Source of the DNA: an uncultured Candidatus Saccharibacteria bacterium
GTDB taxonomy: Bacteria; Patescibacteria; Saccharimonadia; Saccharimonadales; UBA6022
DNA length: 13,097 nt
Direction: 5' to 3'
Assembly: GCA_946479115.1 (NCBI GenBank)
Contig: CAMLED010000020.1
Span: 1-13,097 of the forward strand
Below the pieces are notes generated by a model. The model was not told the DNA's origin. It saw only the letters and a list, made by a program, of their open reading frames with translations, and did no database searches. Shown piece by piece: positions 12,856 to 13,097 of this stretch; position 1 is the stretch's first letter, and every line of letters begins with the position of its first letter. Both the position numbers and the translations under genes were made by a program.

Positions 12856-12919
12856 AAGGACTCGAACCTTCGACCTCACGGTCCCAAACCGCGCGCGCTA
12901 CCAACTGCGCCACACCCCG
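12844..12919 (-). tRNA. tRNA-Pro (TGG anticodon), CCA encoded
   Basis: Read on the minus strand, the acceptor arm CGGGGTG (12919-12913) pairs with CACCCCG (12854-12848). The D-arm is GCGC-AGTTGGTA-GCGC. The anticodon stem CGCGG/CCGTG holds the loop TTTGGGA with anticodon TGG and G37, typical of tRNA-Pro. The T-arm is GAAGG-TTCGAGT-CCTTT. Discriminator A73 is followed by genomic CCA (12846-12844). All stems close with only G-U or Watson-Crick pairs. The 3' end is overlapped by the recombinase-like fragment on the other strand, so this tRNA is the probable insertion site of the accessory block. Confidence 0.96.
12863..12874. repeat. Right copy of 12-base direct repeat, inside tRNA-Pro T-arm
   Basis: CGAACCTTCGAC on the plus strand corresponds to part of the T-stem and T-loop. 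It matches 8942-8953 exactly and would be the tRNA-side attachment core of the accessory block. Confidence 0.45.
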
Positions 12920-12937
12920 ATAGGTGTTACCTGAGTG

Positions 12938-12966
12938 ATTATAGCGTAAAATTAGCATAATTTCTA
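12938..12966 (-). promoter_or_regulatory. Promoter of tRNA-Pro
   Basis: On the minus strand, TAGAAA (12966-12961, four of six) and a perfect TATAAT (12943-12938) are 17 bases apart. The start would be about 12931, giving a 12-base leader before the tRNA 5' end at 12919. Confidence 0.75.
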
Positions 12967-13008
12967 GTATGTTCTATCTGGTAGCTTTTTTTAACCAAAG
13001 GGGTTACG

Positions 13009-13097
13009 ATGGTCTATATGATAGTCCCATTTTTGAAGCGTCTCTTTTTCATTAAAAAAGCACCTTGGACCGAGCGTCACTTTATTTTTATCCTCAT
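13009..13097 (+). CDS. Start of an unidentified protein (partial)
   Basis: An ATG at 13009 opens a frame that stays open to the window end (29 codons). AGGGG (about 12998-13003) precedes it by about 5 bases. The visible start reads MVYMIVPFLKRLFFIKK and is hydrophobic and basic, then APWTERHFIFIL, which looks like the beginning of a membrane helix. It is divergent from tRNA-Pro. A membrane protein is likely; no family can be named from 29 residues. A second in-frame ATG occurs at 13018. Confidence 0.45.
   Translation, partial: MVYMIVPFLKRLFFIKKAPWTERHFIFIL

Larger units (their letters stand above)
8942..12874. mobile_element. Possible tRNA-Pro-associated genomic island carrying TIR defence genes
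   Basis: The block is bounded by the 12-base direct repeat, with the right copy inside tRNA-Pro. It contains no recognisable core gene, appears AT-richer than the genes at 1-8200 by eye, carries TIR-type defence genes, and ends in a fragment resembling the C-terminus of a serine recombinase that runs into the tRNA 3' end. tRNA 3' ends are classic insertion targets. No intact integrase is visible in the block, so it would be a degraded or immobilised element. The short repeat is the weakest part of the argument. Confidence 0.45.

Noticed and set aside
12728..12958. 76-codon minus-strand open frame containing VAQLVARAVWDREVEGSSPF
   Set aside because: This is the familiar spurious translation of a tRNA gene; the tRNA-Pro accounts for it.
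13077..13097. Minus-strand gene end (seven codons to a TGA)
   Set aside because: Too short to judge, and a plus-strand frame with a ribosome binding site covers the same bases.

Overview
The window looks like a chromosomal segment of a Patescibacteria/CPR bacterium, most likely a Saccharibacteria (TM7) relative. This is inferred from gene content, not from a database match: a very short TsaB, a type IV pilus ATPase and prepilin, RNase Y followed directly by a NUDIX gene, and a one-ring ClpB/ClpA-like AAA+ protein. TGA is used as an ordinary stop codon.

Layout. (1) 1-1816, minus strand: start of a probable pilC gene, then pilB upstream of it. (2) 1919-5480, plus strand: tsaE and tsaB (tRNA t6A synthesis, overlapping), a type IV prepilin with its own promoter, then rny and a NUDIX hydrolase. 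(3) 5543-7776: a one-domain AAA+ unfoldase and an unknown protein with a possible PD-(D/E)XK-like nuclease motif. (4) 7793-8206, minus: small two-helix membrane protein of the low-affinity iron permease type, convergent with the preceding gene. (5) 8385-8729: unknown small gene with an extended -10 promoter and a palindrome at its start point, ended by a strong UUCG terminator. (6) 8730-9170: 441 bases with no convincing gene, but two terminators and four consecutive inverted repeats. (7) 9171-12855: an AT-richer accessory block. It holds an unknown 401-aa protein, a compact overlapping trio (ThsB-like TIR protein, three-helix membrane protein, small RyR-like protein), a second unknown membrane protein, and a fragment resembling the C-terminus of a serine recombinase. 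(8) 12844-12919, minus: tRNA-Pro(TGG) with encoded CCA; the recombinase fragment ends inside its 3' end. (9) 13009 onward: start of an unidentified plus-strand gene that leaves the window.

The most interesting content is the block beside the tRNA. A TIR enzyme of the Thoeris ThsB type overlaps a membrane protein gene, which overlaps a small gene resembling the RyR domain. This suggests a TIR nucleotide-signal defence system with a membrane effector in an ultrasmall bacterium. A 12-base direct repeat (8942-8953 and 12863-12874, the latter inside the tRNA T-arm) brackets the block, which fits insertion at a tRNA. A second recurrent theme is extended -10 promoters (TGnTATArT or close) placed so that transcription would start at or within a few bases of the start codon, implying leaderless mRNAs for several genes.
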